Shown: positions 40,483 to 52,132 of the stretch, one piece after another
How positions within the stretch are numbered: position 1 is the stretch's first letter
How the letters are laid out: each line of letters opens with the position of its first letter
NCBI GenBank assembly: GCA_963204745.1
Contig: CAUJHF010000067.1
Span: 1-64,000, forward strand
From: Pseudomonadota bacterium
GTDB lineage: Bacteria; Pseudomonadota; Gammaproteobacteria; Steroidobacterales; GCA-2729495
DNA: 64,000 nt
Reading direction: 5' to 3'
Position numbers and translations under genes: made by a program
The notes under the pieces: generated by a model
What the model saw: only the letters and a program-made list of their open reading frames with translations
What the model was told of the DNA's origin: nothing
The model's database searches: none

Positions 40483-41190
40483 ATGTATATCCGTTCCGGA
40501 CTGCTGGTGATGTGTCTGCTGGCTGCATCAGCTGTTGCAAGGGCTGATGAGCAGCCACGTACGATCTCGGTTTCCGGCACGGGTACCGTCGATGCGGTAC
40601 CGGATATCGCCCGCCTGAATCTCGCGGTGCAGCGCCGGGATCTCGATATGGCGACTGCCCGTGCGGCAACCGTAAAGGTGAGCCGGGACTTCATCGCCCT
40701 TTGCAGCCGGCTGGGCATCAAGGAATCGAAGGTGCGTACTGCGGGCCTGACCATCCAGCCCGAGTACCGCTGGGACCAGCAGCAGAAGCTGCAAGTGTTC
40801 ACGGGTTATTTCGTCCAGCGCCAGCTCGAGGTCGAACTCAATGACCTGGACAAGCTCGGCGAACTCATCGAGGGTGCCATCGATGCCGGCGTCAATGAGG
40901 TGTCACCACCGCAGCTCGACAGCAGCCAGCGCCGGGAGCTGAGCCGGCAGGCCCTCGCAGCTGCCGCAAGCGATGCACGCAGCAACGCGCAGCGGATCGC
41001 CGACACGCTCGGCGTGAGGCTGGGCGCGCTGCGCAACATCGATGCGCACAGCAGTCAGCCGCGGCCACCCGGCCCGATGATGCGCATGTCCGCCATGTCA
41101 GCCGAAGCAGACACCGGTGCCAGCTATACGCCGGGAGAAATCAGCATGGATGCGCAGGTCAACGCGAGCTTTGACCTCGTAGCACCCTGA
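40483..41190 (+). CDS. SIMPL-domain (DUF541) exported protein
   Basis: The 235-aa protein has a signal peptide (cleavage near ARA-DE) and the SIMPL/DUF541 pattern: RTISVSGTGTVDAVPDIARLNLAVQ, TVKVSRDFIALCSRLGI, TAGLTIQPEYRW and the C-terminal INASFDL-like strand. Family members such as BP26 and E. coli YggE are periplasmic and protect against oxidative stress in ways not well resolved. ATG 40483 starts at the signal peptide; the longer TTG start is less likely. It converges with the ABC transporter with a 14-bp gap. Confidence 0.85.
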   Translation: MYIRSGLLVMCLLAASAVARADEQPRTISVSGTGTVDAVPDIARLNLAVQRRDLDMATARAATVKVSRDFIALCSRLGIKESKVRTAGLTIQPEYRWDQQQKLQVFTGYFVQRQLEVELNDLDKLGELIEGAIDAGVNEVSPPQLDSSQRRELSRQALAAAASDARSNAQRIADTLGVRLGALRNIDAHSSQPRPPGPMMRMSAMSAEADTGASYTPGEISMDAQVNASFDLVAP

Positions 41191-41204
41191 ACCCGGATCC
41201 TGGT

Positions 41205-42991
<1,787 letters not shown>

Positions 42992-42995
<4 letters not shown>

Positions 42996-43876
42996 GTCCG
43001 GCTCCGGTCACGCGGATCCAGCGCATCGCGCAGCCCGTCGCCGAGAAAATTGAAGCAAAACAGCGTGAGCGCCAGGAGCAGCGAGGGAAACACCAGCATC
43101 CACGGCGCGTTCTCCATTTCCTGCGCACCTTCGCTGACCAGGGCGCCCCAGGATGTCATGGGCTCCTGCACGCCGAGCCCGAGGAAGCTAAGAAATGATT
43201 CGACGAGGATCACCTGCGGGATGGTGAGCGTCACATACACGACCACCACACCGAGCAGATTGGGCACGATATGGCGCAGGATGATGTAGCCGGTGCGCAC
43301 GCCGGATACGCGCGCGGCCTCGATGAACTCGCGCTGCTTCAGCCCCAGCGTCTGGCCGCGGACGATGCGCGCCATGTCGAGCCAGTTGATCGCGCCGATC
43401 GCGACGAAGATCAGCACGATCTGCCGGCCGAACAGCACCATCAGCAGGATCACCAGGAACATGAAGGGCAGCGCGTAGAGGATATCGACGATGCGCATCA
43501 TGATCCGGTCGGTACGCCCGCCGATGAAACCGGCGGTCGCGCCCCAGGCGATGCCGATCACCAGGCTGACGATCGTCGATACAAGACCGACCAGCAGCGA
43601 CATGCGGCCACCCTGCAGGGTGCGGCTGAGGAGGTCGCGACCGAGCGCATCGGTGCCGAACAGGTGGCCGTCCGCCAGCGTCGGCGGCATGGCGATGTGA
43701 TCCCAGTCGGGCTTGTCGAACTGGTAAGGGCTAAGCGCCGGACCGAAGACCACAAGCAGTGCGAGTACGCCGAGCACGACGGCAGCGGTCATCGCCGCGC
43801 GATTGCGGCGCAATGCGTAGCCGGCATCGGACCACAGGCTGCGAGGTGCTTCGATGGCCGGCGTTACGGCGCTCAT
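42992..43876 (-). CDS. oppC: Peptide ABC transporter permease (OppC/YejE type)
   Basis: The 294-aa protein has an N-terminal helix after a short cytosolic tail (AAMTAAVVLGVLALLVVFGPAL), a periplasmic FGTDALGRDLLSRTLQGGRMSLLVG segment and the EAA loop (EFIEAARVSGVRTGYIILRHIVPNLL) of binding-protein-dependent transport permeases, class OppC/DppC. It forms the pore with OppB. It overlaps oppB and the ATPase gene by 4 bp each. Confidence 0.9.
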
Positions 43877-44793
43877 TGGCGCGCCCGCGGGTCTAGCCAG
43901 CCGTAGAGCAGATCCACAGCAAGGTTGAAGAAGATGATCAGCGCGCCATAGAACACGACGATGCCCATCACCAGCGTGTAGTCGCGGTTGAGCGCACCCT
44001 GCACGAAGTAACGCCCGAGACCGGGCAAGCCGAAAATCTGTTCGATCACCACCGAGCCGGTGATAAGGCCGGCTGTTGCCGGACCGAGATAGGAGATCAC
44101 CGGAATCAGCGCGGGTCTGAGTGCGTGATGCAGGAGGATCGTGCGCATCGGCAAACCTTGCGCGCGTGCGGTGCGGATGAAGGGACTGCCGAGCACTTCG
44201 ATCATGCTGCCGCGGGTCAGCCGCGCAATGTAGGCCACCTGCGTGAGCGCCAGCGATACAACAGGCAGCACCAGATTCTGCCAGGCGCCGCCGCCCAGAC
44301 CGCCGGCCGGCAGCCAGCCGGCCAGTACCGCGAATAGCAGCACGAGCAGGGGTGCCAGCACGAAGTTCGGCACCGAGATGCCGGTCATCGCCACGGCCAT
44401 CGTGGCGTGGTCGGCCAGCCGGTTCTGGCGCAGCGCCGCCAGACTGCCGAGCGTCACACCGACGCTGACTGCCAGCAGCATCGCCAGCGCACCGAGCTGC
44501 AGCGACACCGGAAAGCCGCCGGCGATGAGTTCAGTTACGGTCCGGTCGCGATACTGGAAGGACGGTCCGAAATCAGCATGGGCCAGATTCCAGAGGTAGC
44601 GTCCGAACTGCTGCCAGAGCGGTTCATCCAGATGGTAGGCCGCGCGCAGGTTTGCCTCGATCTCCACCGGCAGGCGTTTCTCGCTGTCGAATGGGCCGCC
44701 CGGCGCCGCACGGATCAGGAAAAACGTTGCGGCCAGCAGCACCAGCAGCGTGGGAATCGCTTCGAGCAGGCGCTTGCGCAGAAGGCTCAGCAT
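43873..44793 (-). CDS. oppB: Peptide ABC transporter permease (OppB type)
   Basis: At 306 aa it matches E. coli OppB exactly in length. It has the N-terminal helix LLLKRLLEAIPTLLVLLAATFFLIR-like with RAAPGGPFDSEK, and the EAA loop IRTARAQGLPMRTILLHHALRPAL. It pairs with OppC in the membrane. The gene follows oppA by 15 bp and overlaps oppC by 4 bp. Confidence 0.9.
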   Translation of the reverse strand: MLSLLRKRLLEAIPTLLVLLAATFFLIRAAPGGPFDSEKRLPVEIEANLRAAYHLDEPLWQQFGRYLWNLAHADFGPSFQYRDRTVTELIAGGFPVSLQLGALAMLLAVSVGVTLGSLAALRQNRLADHATMAVAMTGISVPNFVLAPLLVLLFAVLAGWLPAGGLGGGAWQNLVLPVVSLALTQVAYIARLTRGSMIEVLGSPFIRTARAQGLPMRTILLHHALRPALIPVISYLGPATAGLITGSVVIEQIFGLPGLGRYFVQGALNRDYTLVMGIVVFYGALIIFFNLAVDLLYGWLDPRARQ

Positions 44794-44808
44794 GCGTTCG
44801 GACCTGGC

Positions 44809-46458
44809 TCAGTGTTCGAGGATGCGAAAATAGCGGCTGTAGTGGTGGTCCATGATATTGGCCTCGAAACCAGCCACCCAGGGTTTGACCATCTTTTTGC
44901 TGACATAAAAATAGAGCGGAATTATCGGCATGTCATCAAGCATGAGGCGCTCCGCTGCCGCGAGCGTCGCCATCCGCGTGACGGGGTTGCCGTCGCGCGC
45001 CGCCGCTGCAAGCAGCGCATCGTAGCGCGGGTTGCTGTAACCCATGTCGTTGAGTCCGTGCTTCGACTCGAGGATCTCGGCAAAGGTATAGGGATCGTTG
45101 TAATCACCGATCCAGCCATAGCGGAAGAGCTGCGTGTCGAAGCGCGAGCGGCGCGTCTGCAAAAACACCTGCCATTCCTGGTTCAGCAATTCCGTTTCAA
45201 CGCCCAGCACCTCGCGCCACATCGCCGCCATCGCAACGGCGAGTCGCCGGTGATTGCTCTCGGTGTTGTAGAGCAGCTGCATACGGAGGGGGTGGCTGGC
45301 TGAGTACCCGGCCTCGGCGTACAGCCGACGCGCCTCCGCATTGCGCTCCGCCTGCGTCCAGTGCGCCCAGTCCGGAACCTGCTGTGTATAGCCGCTGACC
45401 GGCGGCACCCAGCTGTATGCGGGCAGTTCGCCGGCACCGCTGATCTTGCCGGTCAGGATGTCCCGATCAAGCGCCAGGGCCAGCGCCTTGCGCAGCTTCG
45501 GCGCATCGCGAAACGGAGGCTGCTGGGTATTGAAGCCATAGACGTAGCTGCCCAGATAGGGCGAGATACGCAGTTCGTCGGCCAGGTGCTTGCGCAGCCA
45601 GGCGACCTGGCGAGCAGGTATGGTCTCGGTCATGTCCAGCTCGCCGGCGCGGTAGCGGTTCAACTCGGCCTCGGCATTCTCGACCGGGTAATACCAGACC
45701 TCGGTGAGCGTCGTGTGTAGGTTGTCCCGATAGTAAGGGTTGCGCAACAGGCGAATATGCGATTGAACGACCCACTCACTGAGCTGAAATGGCCCGTTGC
45801 TGACGAGCTTTCCAGGTCGTGCAAAACGCGCACCGTACTGCTCGACCGACTTCCGGTTTACCGGGTAAGTACTTGCGTGCGTCAGCAGGCCGAGCAGATA
45901 GGGCGTCGGCGAGTGCAAACGGATCTCCAGCGTTTGCGCATCGATGGCCCGCACACCGAGACGGTCCGGCGGCAGAGTACCGGCGATGACCTCGGCGGCA
46001 TTTTCGACCGGATAAAGGATCGCCGAATACTCGGACAGAGTGGCCGGATCGGCGCTGCGGCGCAGGCCGTAGACAAAATCATCTGCCGTCACCGGCTCGC
46101 CGTTGCTCCAGCGCCCCTGCGGTTGCAGCTTGAAGGTGTAGACGAGGCCATCATCGCTGGTTGCCCAGCTCGCGGCAGCGCCGGGAATCAGCTCGCCATC
46201 GGCGGCTTCGGTGACCAGGCCCTCAAAGAGATCGCGCAGCACGTTGGCAGCGGTGACACCTTCCACGCGATGTGGATCCAGGGTCTCGGGTTCCGTGCCG
46301 TTACCCCGGCGCAGGATCTGCACAGCGGCCAGCTCGTTACCACTGGCACCGCCGACGCGCTGCGTCTGTGCAGGAAGCTGTACTTCATCGCGGCGGCCAC
46401 AGGCAACAGACAGCAGACACACTACGGTCAGCGCTGTCGCCAGAAGGCGTCGCTTCAT
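44809..46458 (-). CDS. oppA: Peptide ABC transporter substrate-binding lipoprotein (OppA type)
   Basis: The 549-aa lipoprotein has a lipobox LSVAC at residue 20 and then the SBP_bac_5 fold: [49 protein letters not shown] and [21 protein letters not shown]. The sequence resembles OppA/MppA and should bind oligopeptides, possibly murein peptides. Its ATG overlaps the mnmG stop by 4 bp (ATGA), so translation is likely coupled to mnmG. Being a lipoprotein rather than a free periplasmic binding protein is unusual for gram-negative OppA. Confidence 0.88.
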   Translation of the reverse strand: MKRRLLATALTVVCLLSVACGRRDEVQLPAQTQRVGGASGNELAAVQILRRGNGTEPETLDPHRVEGVTAANVLRDLFEGLVTEAADGELIPGAAASWATSDDGLVYTFKLQPQGRWSNGEPVTADDFVYGLRRSADPATLSEYSAILYPVENAAEVIAGTLPPDRLGVRAIDAQTLEIRLHSPTPYLLGLLTHASTYPVNRKSVEQYGARFARPGKLVSNGPFQLSEWVVQSHIRLLRNPYYRDNLHTTLTEVWYYPVENAEAELNRYRAGELDMTETIPARQVAWLRKHLADELRISPYLGSYVYGFNTQQPPFRDAPKLRKALALALDRDILTGKISGAGELPAYSWVPPVSGYTQQVPDWAHWTQAERNAEARRLYAEAGYSASHPLRMQLLYNTESNHRRLAVAMAAMWREVLGVETELLNQEWQVFLQTRRSRFDTQLFRYGWIGDYNDPYTFAEILESKHGLNDMGYSNPRYDALLAAAARDGNPVTRMATLAAAERLMLDDMPIIPLYFYVSKKMVKPWVAGFEANIMDHHYSRYFRILEH

Positions 46459-48356
46459 CGCCGTGGCCGGCGTTTCTTGAGGTGTACGAGGAGCAGCGAG
46501 ACCGCAACCGGCGTGACGCCCGATATGCGCGAAGCCTGACCGACAGTCGCCGGACGATGGCGGTCGAGTTTCTGGCGGATCTCATGTGACAGGCCATGAA
46601 TCGCCGCGTAGTCGAGGTCCGGCGGCAGCGACACTTCCTGCGAGGCACGCGCCCGGACGATCTCTTCCTGCTGGCGCTTCACGTAACCGGCGTAGCGCGC
46701 CTCGATCTCGATCTGGGCGATGACCTGTTCGGTGACTTCAGCGGTCTCCTCGTCGGGAATCACCCGCGCACCGACCGCCGGCAGGCCGGTCAGGCTGGTC
46801 CAGGAAATCTCCGGTCGCCGGAGCAATTCGAGCGCCCGCTGCTCGCGGCGCAGCTCGCTGCCGGCCAGATCTCCGGCAACGTCGAGAAGATCTGCCGGCC
46901 GCACCATGATCTCTGCCAGGCGCCCACGCTCCGTTTCAATCGCCGCCTGCTTGTCAGTGAATATCCTGAAGCGCGGATCATCGACCAGACCCAGCCGCCG
47001 GCCAACCGGTGTCAGTCGGGCATCGGCATTGTCTTCGCGCAGCAGAAGCCGGTATTCCGCACGGCTGGTGAACATGCGGTAGGGCTCGCTGGTGCCGCGC
47101 GTGATCAGGTCATCGATCAGCACGCCGATATAGGCTTCATTGCGGCGCGGATACCAGCCGGCGTCGCCGCGCCCAGCCAGCGCCGCATTGATGCCGGCGA
47201 TCAGCCCTTGCGCACCCGCTTCTTCATAGCCCGTCGTGCCGTTGATCTGCCCGGCAAACCAGAGTCCGCGCAGGCTTTTTGTCTCCAGCGTGGGCGTGAG
47301 CCCGCGCGGATCGAAGAAATCGTATTCAATCGCATAGCCGGGACGGGTGATCCGCGCGTTGTTGAAACCCGGAATGGTGCGTACCAGCGCCTGCTGAACG
47401 TCAAAGGGCAAACTGGTCGAGATACCGTTCGGATACAGCTCGGTGGTGGTCAAACCCTCCGGCTCGACAAAAATCTGGTGCGACTCCTTGTCGGCAAAGC
47501 GCACGATCTTGTCTTCGATCGACGGACAGTAGCGCGGCCCGACACCTTCGATCATGCCCGTGTACAGGGGGGAGCGGTCGAGCGCCCCGCGGATCAGCGC
47601 ATGGGTTTCCGCTGTGGTGTGCGTGATATGGCAGGCAACCTGCTGCGGGTGGTCGGCACGCCGGCCGATAAAGGAAAACACCGGGGTTGGCGAGTCGCCG
47701 GGTTGCACTGACATCGCACTGAAGTCGACACTGCGGCCATCGATGCGCGGCGGCGTGCCGGTCTTTAGCCGGCCCACCGTAAAAGGCAGCTCGCGCAGTC
47801 GCGCCGCGAGGCCGACAGCAGCCGGGTCGCCGGCGCGACCACCGGAGTAGTTTGTCAGTCCCACATGGATCCGGCCGGCGAGAAAGGTGCCGACCGTGAG
47901 TACGACGGCAGACGCACGAAAGCTCAAGCCACCCTGGGTGATCACGCCCACCACCCGTTCGCCCTCGACAATCAGATCCTCGACGCCCTGCTGGAACAGC
48001 TGCAGATTTGGCTGCGCATCGAGCAAACTGCGGATCGCCTGCCGATAGAGAACACGATCGGCCTGCGCGCGTGTCGCACGCACTGCCGGCCCCTTGCTGG
48101 CATTAAGCGTACGGAAGTGTATCCCGGCACGGTCGGCCGCCATCGCCATCAGCCCGCCGAGCGCATCGATCTCGCGGGTCAGATGGCCTTTGCCGATTCC
48201 GCCGATGGCGGGATTGCAGCTCATCTGCCCGATTGTCTCGATGTTCTGCGTGAGCAGGAGGGTGTGCGCACCCATGCGCGCCGCCGCCGCTGCGGCTTCG
48301 GTACCGGCGTGGCCACCACCGACCACGATCACATCAAAACTGCAGGTGCTGTTCAT
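46455..48356 (-). CDS. mnmG: tRNA uridine-5-carboxymethylaminomethyl(34) synthesis enzyme, FAD subunit
   Basis: The 633-aa protein (E. coli 629) starts [22 protein letters not shown] with the FAD loop. It has [28 protein letters not shown], the [12 protein letters not shown] region and the C-terminal helical domain (YIKRQQEEI-like). With MnmE it installs cmnm5 or nm5 at the wobble uridine of tRNA. The reading frame is open for another 152 codons upstream, but no homolog has that extension and ATG 48356 aligns with the family. It heads a run that continues into the opp genes. Confidence 0.96.
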   Translation of the reverse strand: MNSTCSFDVIVVGGGHAGTEAAAAAARMGAHTLLLTQNIETIGQMSCNPAIGGIGKGHLTREIDALGGLMAMAADRAGIHFRTLNASKGPAVRATRAQADRVLYRQAIRSLLDAQPNLQLFQQGVEDLIVEGERVVGVITQGGLSFRASAVVLTVGTFLAGRIHVGLTNYSGGRAGDPAAVGLAARLRELPFTVGRLKTGTPPRIDGRSVDFSAMSVQPGDSPTPVFSFIGRRADHPQQVACHITHTTAETHALIRGALDRSPLYTGMIEGVGPRYCPSIEDKIVRFADKESHQIFVEPEGLTTTELYPNGISTSLPFDVQQALVRTIPGFNNARITRPGYAIEYDFFDPRGLTPTLETKSLRGLWFAGQINGTTGYEEAGAQGLIAGINAALAGRGDAGWYPRRNEAYIGVLIDDLITRGTSEPYRMFTSRAEYRLLLREDNADARLTPVGRRLGLVDDPRFRIFTDKQAAIETERGRLAEIMVRPADLLDVAGDLAGSELRREQRALELLRRPEISWTSLTGLPAVGARVIPDEETAEVTEQVIAQIEIEARYAGYVKRQQEEIVRARASQEVSLPPDLDYAAIHGLSHEIRQKLDRHRPATVGQASRISGVTPVAVSLLLVHLKKRRPRR

Positions 48357-48516
48357 ATCCGGCCGCTGACTTATGGAAAAACGCTGCACATACGGTACAC
48401 CCGTGCATGAGACGCCGGTCACAGTTTGGCAGCCGGTGGCTGTGCGAGCATCTGTCGCATAGCAGCCGGACGCCGCTGTTGAAAGTGGCGCGCAACATAA
48501 CAAAAAGGCGGCCAGC

Positions 48517-49698
48517 ATGGATGCTCTTTCCCCGACCGGACTACCCGCAGCAAGCAGCGCCGCCACAACTCCACGCGGTGCAAAAGCCGAGATCCGCGCG
48601 GTCCTGCTGTATGCGCTCTGGGCCGGGCTCGCCCTGCTCGCCAATGCGCTGGGTATCGCCACCCTGCCCACCGGCGCCGGGCTGATCCTGATCGCCGGCA
48701 TAGGCCTTACCGGTGCACTGTTCGTCGGGCTCACCCGCATCCCGGGCGATGAGCAGCCCACCGTTTCGACGATCATCGCCGCCCAGGTCCTGATGGGACT
48801 GATCTGGGCCACGCTCTACGCTTACTTCGCCAGCGGCACGCCACTGCTGGCCGCCGGCATGTACGCCACCGCCATTGCCTTCGCGCTGCCGGATTGCGAA
48901 CTGCCGCTGCTGCGCCGGCTGATGGTCACGGCTGTACTGGCTTGCGCCGCTACACCCCTGCTGCGCTGGGGCGTATCGGCAGACCTCGCGGTTCTTGAAC
49001 TCATGGCCGTCGGCAGTGGCGCGCTCGCTATCATGGTCGGCGCGCTGTATCTCACCGCGCGAAGCCTGGACGGTGAAAGAACACGGCTGCTTGCCAGCAA
49101 TGCCGATCTCCAGCGGGAACTCGAGCGTGTGCAGCGCCGGACCGAGCGCGACCAGCTCACCAACTCTTACGGCCGACGCTCCATTCTCGACATGCTGGCA
49201 CGGGAAAAAGCGCGCGCCGAGCGCACCAGCGATCCGCTCTGCGTCTGTCTGCTGGACATCGATCACTTCAAGGACATGAGCGACCGCTTCGGCCATGTCA
49301 CCGGCGACCGGATCCTCGCCGCCTTCGCACGGCGCGTGCGCGGTGCGCTGCGCACCATGGACAGCGTCAACAGCAATGGCCTCAGCAGTGCGATGGGCCG
49401 GGTGGGCGGCGAGGAATTCGTCGTCGTCCTGCCACTCACCTCACTGCGCGGTGCGCTACGCAGCGCTGAACGGATACGCAAGGCAATCGTGCGCCGCCCC
49501 TTCGAGGGGCTGCATCAGGTGACCGTGTCCATAGGCATCGCCGAACTGCGTCCCGGCGAAACCGTATCCAGCCTGATCGACCGCGCCGACCAGGCACTCA
49601 GTGGCGCCAGGAATGCCGGCCGCAATCGCGTCCATTGCGCGACCCTCGACGGTGGCCCCAATGCCATCGTCATGCCGGATATTTCAGCGACGGGTTAG
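48517..49698 (+). CDS. Membrane-bound diguanylate cyclase (GGDEF)
   Basis: The 393-aa protein has about five to six N-terminal hydrophobic helices (residues about 25-190), a short coiled linker ([15 protein letters not shown]) and a GGDEF domain with [21 protein letters not shown] and the active GGEEF motif. It should make cyclic di-GMP from two GTP. No RxxD inhibitory site precedes GGEEF at the usual spacing, so product inhibition may be absent. The sensor part is not a recognised MASE domain to me. It is divergent from mnmG with a 160-bp gap and converges on the DUF4105 gene. Confidence 0.88.
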   Translation: MDALSPTGLPAASSAATTPRGAKAEIRAVLLYALWAGLALLANALGIATLPTGAGLILIAGIGLTGALFVGLTRIPGDEQPTVSTIIAAQVLMGLIWATLYAYFASGTPLLAAGMYATAIAFALPDCELPLLRRLMVTAVLACAATPLLRWGVSADLAVLELMAVGSGALAIMVGALYLTARSLDGERTRLLASNADLQRELERVQRRTERDQLTNSYGRRSILDMLAREKARAERTSDPLCVCLLDIDHFKDMSDRFGHVTGDRILAAFARRVRGALRTMDSVNSNGLSSAMGRVGGEEFVVVLPLTSLRGALRSAERIRKAIVRRPFEGLHQVTVSIGIAELRPGETVSSLIDRADQALSGARNAGRNRVHCATLDGGPNAIVMPDISATG

Positions 49699-49734
49699 GC
49701 ACGAGGGGCGGCTAGCGCTTGATGCGACACGGTT

Positions 49735-49763
49735 GGAGGGGACGGAGCGCTCATCTCCCCTCC
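49735..49763. terminator. Weak hairpin between convergent genes
   Basis: GGAGGGGA (49735-49742) pairs with TCCCCTCC (49756-49763) across a 13-nt loop, in the 75-bp gap between the cyclase and DUF4105 stop codons. No T-run follows, so it is only terminator-like. Confidence 0.3.
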
Positions 49764-49773
49764 GGTAAACTGT

Positions 49774-51645
49774 CTAAAACAAGTACTTCAGAGCTGCGCT
49801 AAATTCCAGATTCCCATCACCATGGCTAGTGAAGTATGTGCCATCAATCGTTACAGCGTATGTACCGCTGAACCGAGCCGATTGGCGTAAGTTTATGCTC
49901 GTGTATGAGTCATCCTGATCAATCTGGCCGAAAGTCCGGCTGACGCTCAGGATGGTCTTCATTTGCATCGCTTCGTCCACGATGACGCCAACTTCCGGAG
50001 CCGTATAGAGGTAGGCTGAGCCCGCTCGATAACCGAGGCCCAAGGTGAGCATTGTAAAAATAGAGACTTGTTCAACCGGCTCAAACGTGGTCCCGAGCCC
50101 TCCGCTGACGTTACCCGCCAATTTTCTTTCCAAACGGTCATTGTAGTGAGGTTCGATGCCGAACCTGAACGCACCAGAGAGGCCGCCCGTAAACCGGCTG
50201 CGAGGCAGATATGACGATGCAGAGTAGAGCTGCAGTTCATTCAGTTCAACATCCTCGTCATTTATCAAGATCGATATATCAGCCAGCCTGAGTTCCGTTT
50301 CGCTGAAAAACTGCCTATTGTCGTCAGACAGCGTGTGGGATATGGGCAATAGGCCGACCTTGAGGTAGTTGTCGCCCCCGGCTCTGGCGAAGCCAATTTG
50401 CCACTGGCCATCTTTAGCGGCCTTTAGCGGGTTCTTGTACTGTGAAACGTCGATCACATAGGCTTCATGATCGGAACGTGACTGTGCGTTCAGCTGTCTC
50501 GTGTAGACCGTCCATGCTTCGCTTGTACGCACGTTCGTTTCCACCAGGTAGTCGTTGTAGGTCTCAGCAAGAGACCGCACCAGAAACTGCTCTTCATTCG
50601 ACGGCATGCGTGGCAGTTCGCTGGCATCGATGTCATTAACTGAAGTCTTGATTGCCCGATTGGTGGCAGGCGATAGTGTTTCGGAGATCATCCGAATCTT
50701 CCATTTGTTCGACGGCAGTACTACGACGTTCTCGATCATGCCGTTCTGATGCACATTCCGCACAACGTCCAGCGGACTCATGAGATAGCTGCCCCGCTCC
50801 AGCAGGTTGGGATTTGCGGTCGCAAGGACGTAATTGGTCAACGTTGCGCAGTTATACCCATCGAAGTAGTAGGTGGGATTGGCGTTTTTGAGCTCCCAGA
50901 TGTGCAGCTGAACCAGCTTTCGTTCGGCCCCGGTGAGCGCCAGTCGATACTCCCATACGTTGCGTTGCTCACCGGCCAAATACGCGGCGATCTTCTTCTC
51001 GTAGGGAGACAGTGTGAAATAGCCATTCTTCCCGGCAACAAGACTGTCATAGACAATCTTCGGGACGTTGATCCCCTGAACGTCAGTGAAGAAAGACACG
51101 GCATGTTCACGCCGGTGCCCGGCCGCATCAAAACCTGCAATCTTGATCAGGATGTGCCCCATGATGCTGGAGGGCTGGCTCAGGTTCTCTGACGCGTAGA
51201 CGAGGATCACCTCATCTACGGGGGCCTTGGCGAGATATTCAGTTAGTTCGCGGCAGTGCTGAAGGGATGCTGGTTCTATTCCCAGTTGCTCCGAGATCCA
51301 CTGGTTGCGGGCCGGGTACCGGCATTTCCGCTCACTTTGCTGCTCGTCGGCGTACAGGACGGTGATTGTCTCAACCAGCTCCGACTCGGGGCTAAAGCGA
51401 TTTCCCGTCAGCAGGAACGGGCTCTTTCGGATACGCGCCTTGCTATTGTCGCTGTGGGTAAGCGCGCTCCACGTAGGGCTCTCGTATAGCCTCTTGTGCA
51501 AGGCGATTTGTATGAGTTCTTCTGCAGAGAAACTGGAGCCCCATGCCGGAAGCCACAGAAAAAGAAGGGAAGCTAAAAAGCTTCCCTTCTTGAGCCCTGC
51601 TCTGCATCTATTCCTTTGTGCAGCTGACCACGGCGTTTGTGTCAT
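49774..51645 (-). CDS. DUF4105 (Lnb N-terminal-like) protein with outer-membrane-barrel-like C-terminus
   Basis: A 623-aa exported protein. The signal peptide covers about residues 1-37 (basic n-region, core FLASLLFLWLPAWG). The DUF4105 domain carries a His in SSIMGHILIKI (H164) and a Cys in YYFDGYNCATLTNYVL (C266), arranged as in circularly permuted papain/NlpC-like amidases. From about residue 400 the chain turns beta-rich with alternating polar and hydrophobic strands and ends in LEFSAALKYLF; a terminal Phe is typical of outer-membrane beta-barrels. By family it may hydrolyse an amide or acyl bond in the envelope; not proven. GC content is visibly lower than the neighbours. ATG 51645 overlaps the upstream lipoprotein gene by 38 bp. 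Confidence 0.75.
   Translation of the reverse strand: MTQTPWSAAQRNRCRAGLKKGSFLASLLFLWLPAWGSSFSAEELIQIALHKRLYESPTWSALTHSDNSKARIRKSPFLLTGNRFSPESELVETITVLYADEQQSERKCRYPARNQWISEQLGIEPASLQHCRELTEYLAKAPVDEVILVYASENLSQPSSIMGHILIKIAGFDAAGHRREHAVSFFTDVQGINVPKIVYDSLVAGKNGYFTLSPYEKKIAAYLAGEQRNVWEYRLALTGAERKLVQLHIWELKNANPTYYFDGYNCATLTNYVLATANPNLLERGSYLMSPLDVVRNVHQNGMIENVVVLPSNKWKIRMISETLSPATNRAIKTSVNDIDASELPRMPSNEEQFLVRSLAETYNDYLVETNVRTSEAWTVYTRQLNAQSRSDHEAYVIDVSQYKNPLKAAKDGQWQIGFARAGGDNYLKVGLLPISHTLSDDNRQFFSETELRLADISILINDEDVELNELQLYSASSYLPRSRFTGGLSGAFRFGIEPHYNDRLERKLAGNVSGGLGTTFEPVEQVSIFTMLTLGLGYRAGSAYLYTAPEVGVIVDEAMQMKTILSVSRTFGQIDQDDSYTSINLRQSARFSGTYAVTIDGTYFTSHGDGNLEFSAALKYLF
51563..51590 (-). terminator. 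Intrinsic terminator inside the DUF4105 signal-peptide codons
   Basis: A perfect 12-bp stem (AGAAGGGAAGCT / AGCTTCCCTTCT) with a 4-nt loop, followed on the minus strand by a T-run, lies 17 bp after the lipoprotein stop. It falls within codons 19-28 of the DUF4105 gene, so it can end the lipoprotein message before the enzyme is transcribed. Confidence 0.75.
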
Positions 51646-51985
51646 AGCCCCACATTTCTTCCGTCGAGTAGTCAGTAGTAGAGCCAAATACGCCACCCGA
51701 AAGAATATTTATCCAGAATTTGCCGTCGACTTTTGCCGGTAGCAAGGTCTGCTTATTACAGTTGGCGGATTCGGCAATAATGAACTTGTCTGCCTTTGTT
51801 CGAGTGACGTCAATGATGGCAGGGCCTTCGTACGACTTTCCGTCGATAGAGAAAGCGAACTTCTCCCCTGTGGATGAGGTGACATTGATCTTCTGTGTCT
51901 CATCGTTAAGGATGGTTGCACAACCAGTGACACTTATGACCAACGCTGCAATTAGCCCACGCAAATAATTCTGCTGTCCTTTCAT
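51608..51985 (-). CDS. Small lipoprotein upstream of the DUF4105 gene
   Basis: The 125-aa product begins MKGQQNYLRGLIAALVISVTGCAT, a lipoprotein signal with Cys22 in the lipobox VTGC. It continues with ILNDETQKINVTSSTGEKFAFSID, a short beta-rich PEGA-like domain often seen in bacterial envelope lipoproteins, with two more cysteines near the end (SANCNKQ and VVSCTKE) that could form a disulfide. ATG 51985 has a GGGGG site 7 bp upstream. Low GC like its partner. Function unknown; the pairing suggests a common role at the outer membrane. Confidence 0.72.
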   Translation of the reverse strand: MKGQQNYLRGLIAALVISVTGCATILNDETQKINVTSSTGEKFAFSIDGKSYEGPAIIDVTRTKADKFIIAESANCNKQTLLPAKVDGKFWINILSGGVFGSTTDYSTEEMWGYDTNAVVSCTKE

Positions 51986-52132
51986 CGAAAGCCCCCTAGT
52001 GCATTTGAAGAAACAGTTGGAGTATAGAGCGGAAAACGCAAAATTGCTGCAGATCAACAAAGTTCAGGAAATGGCCAGCCTTCGCTGGTATCTGGCCACT
52101 ATCCGACCGTTGTCGCCCCCCCCGACTCGGAA

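Noticed and set aside
48357-48812. N-terminal extension of mnmG by 152 codons
   Set aside because: Family members start at [15 protein letters not shown]; the extension is low in domain signal and runs into the divergent cyclase gene.
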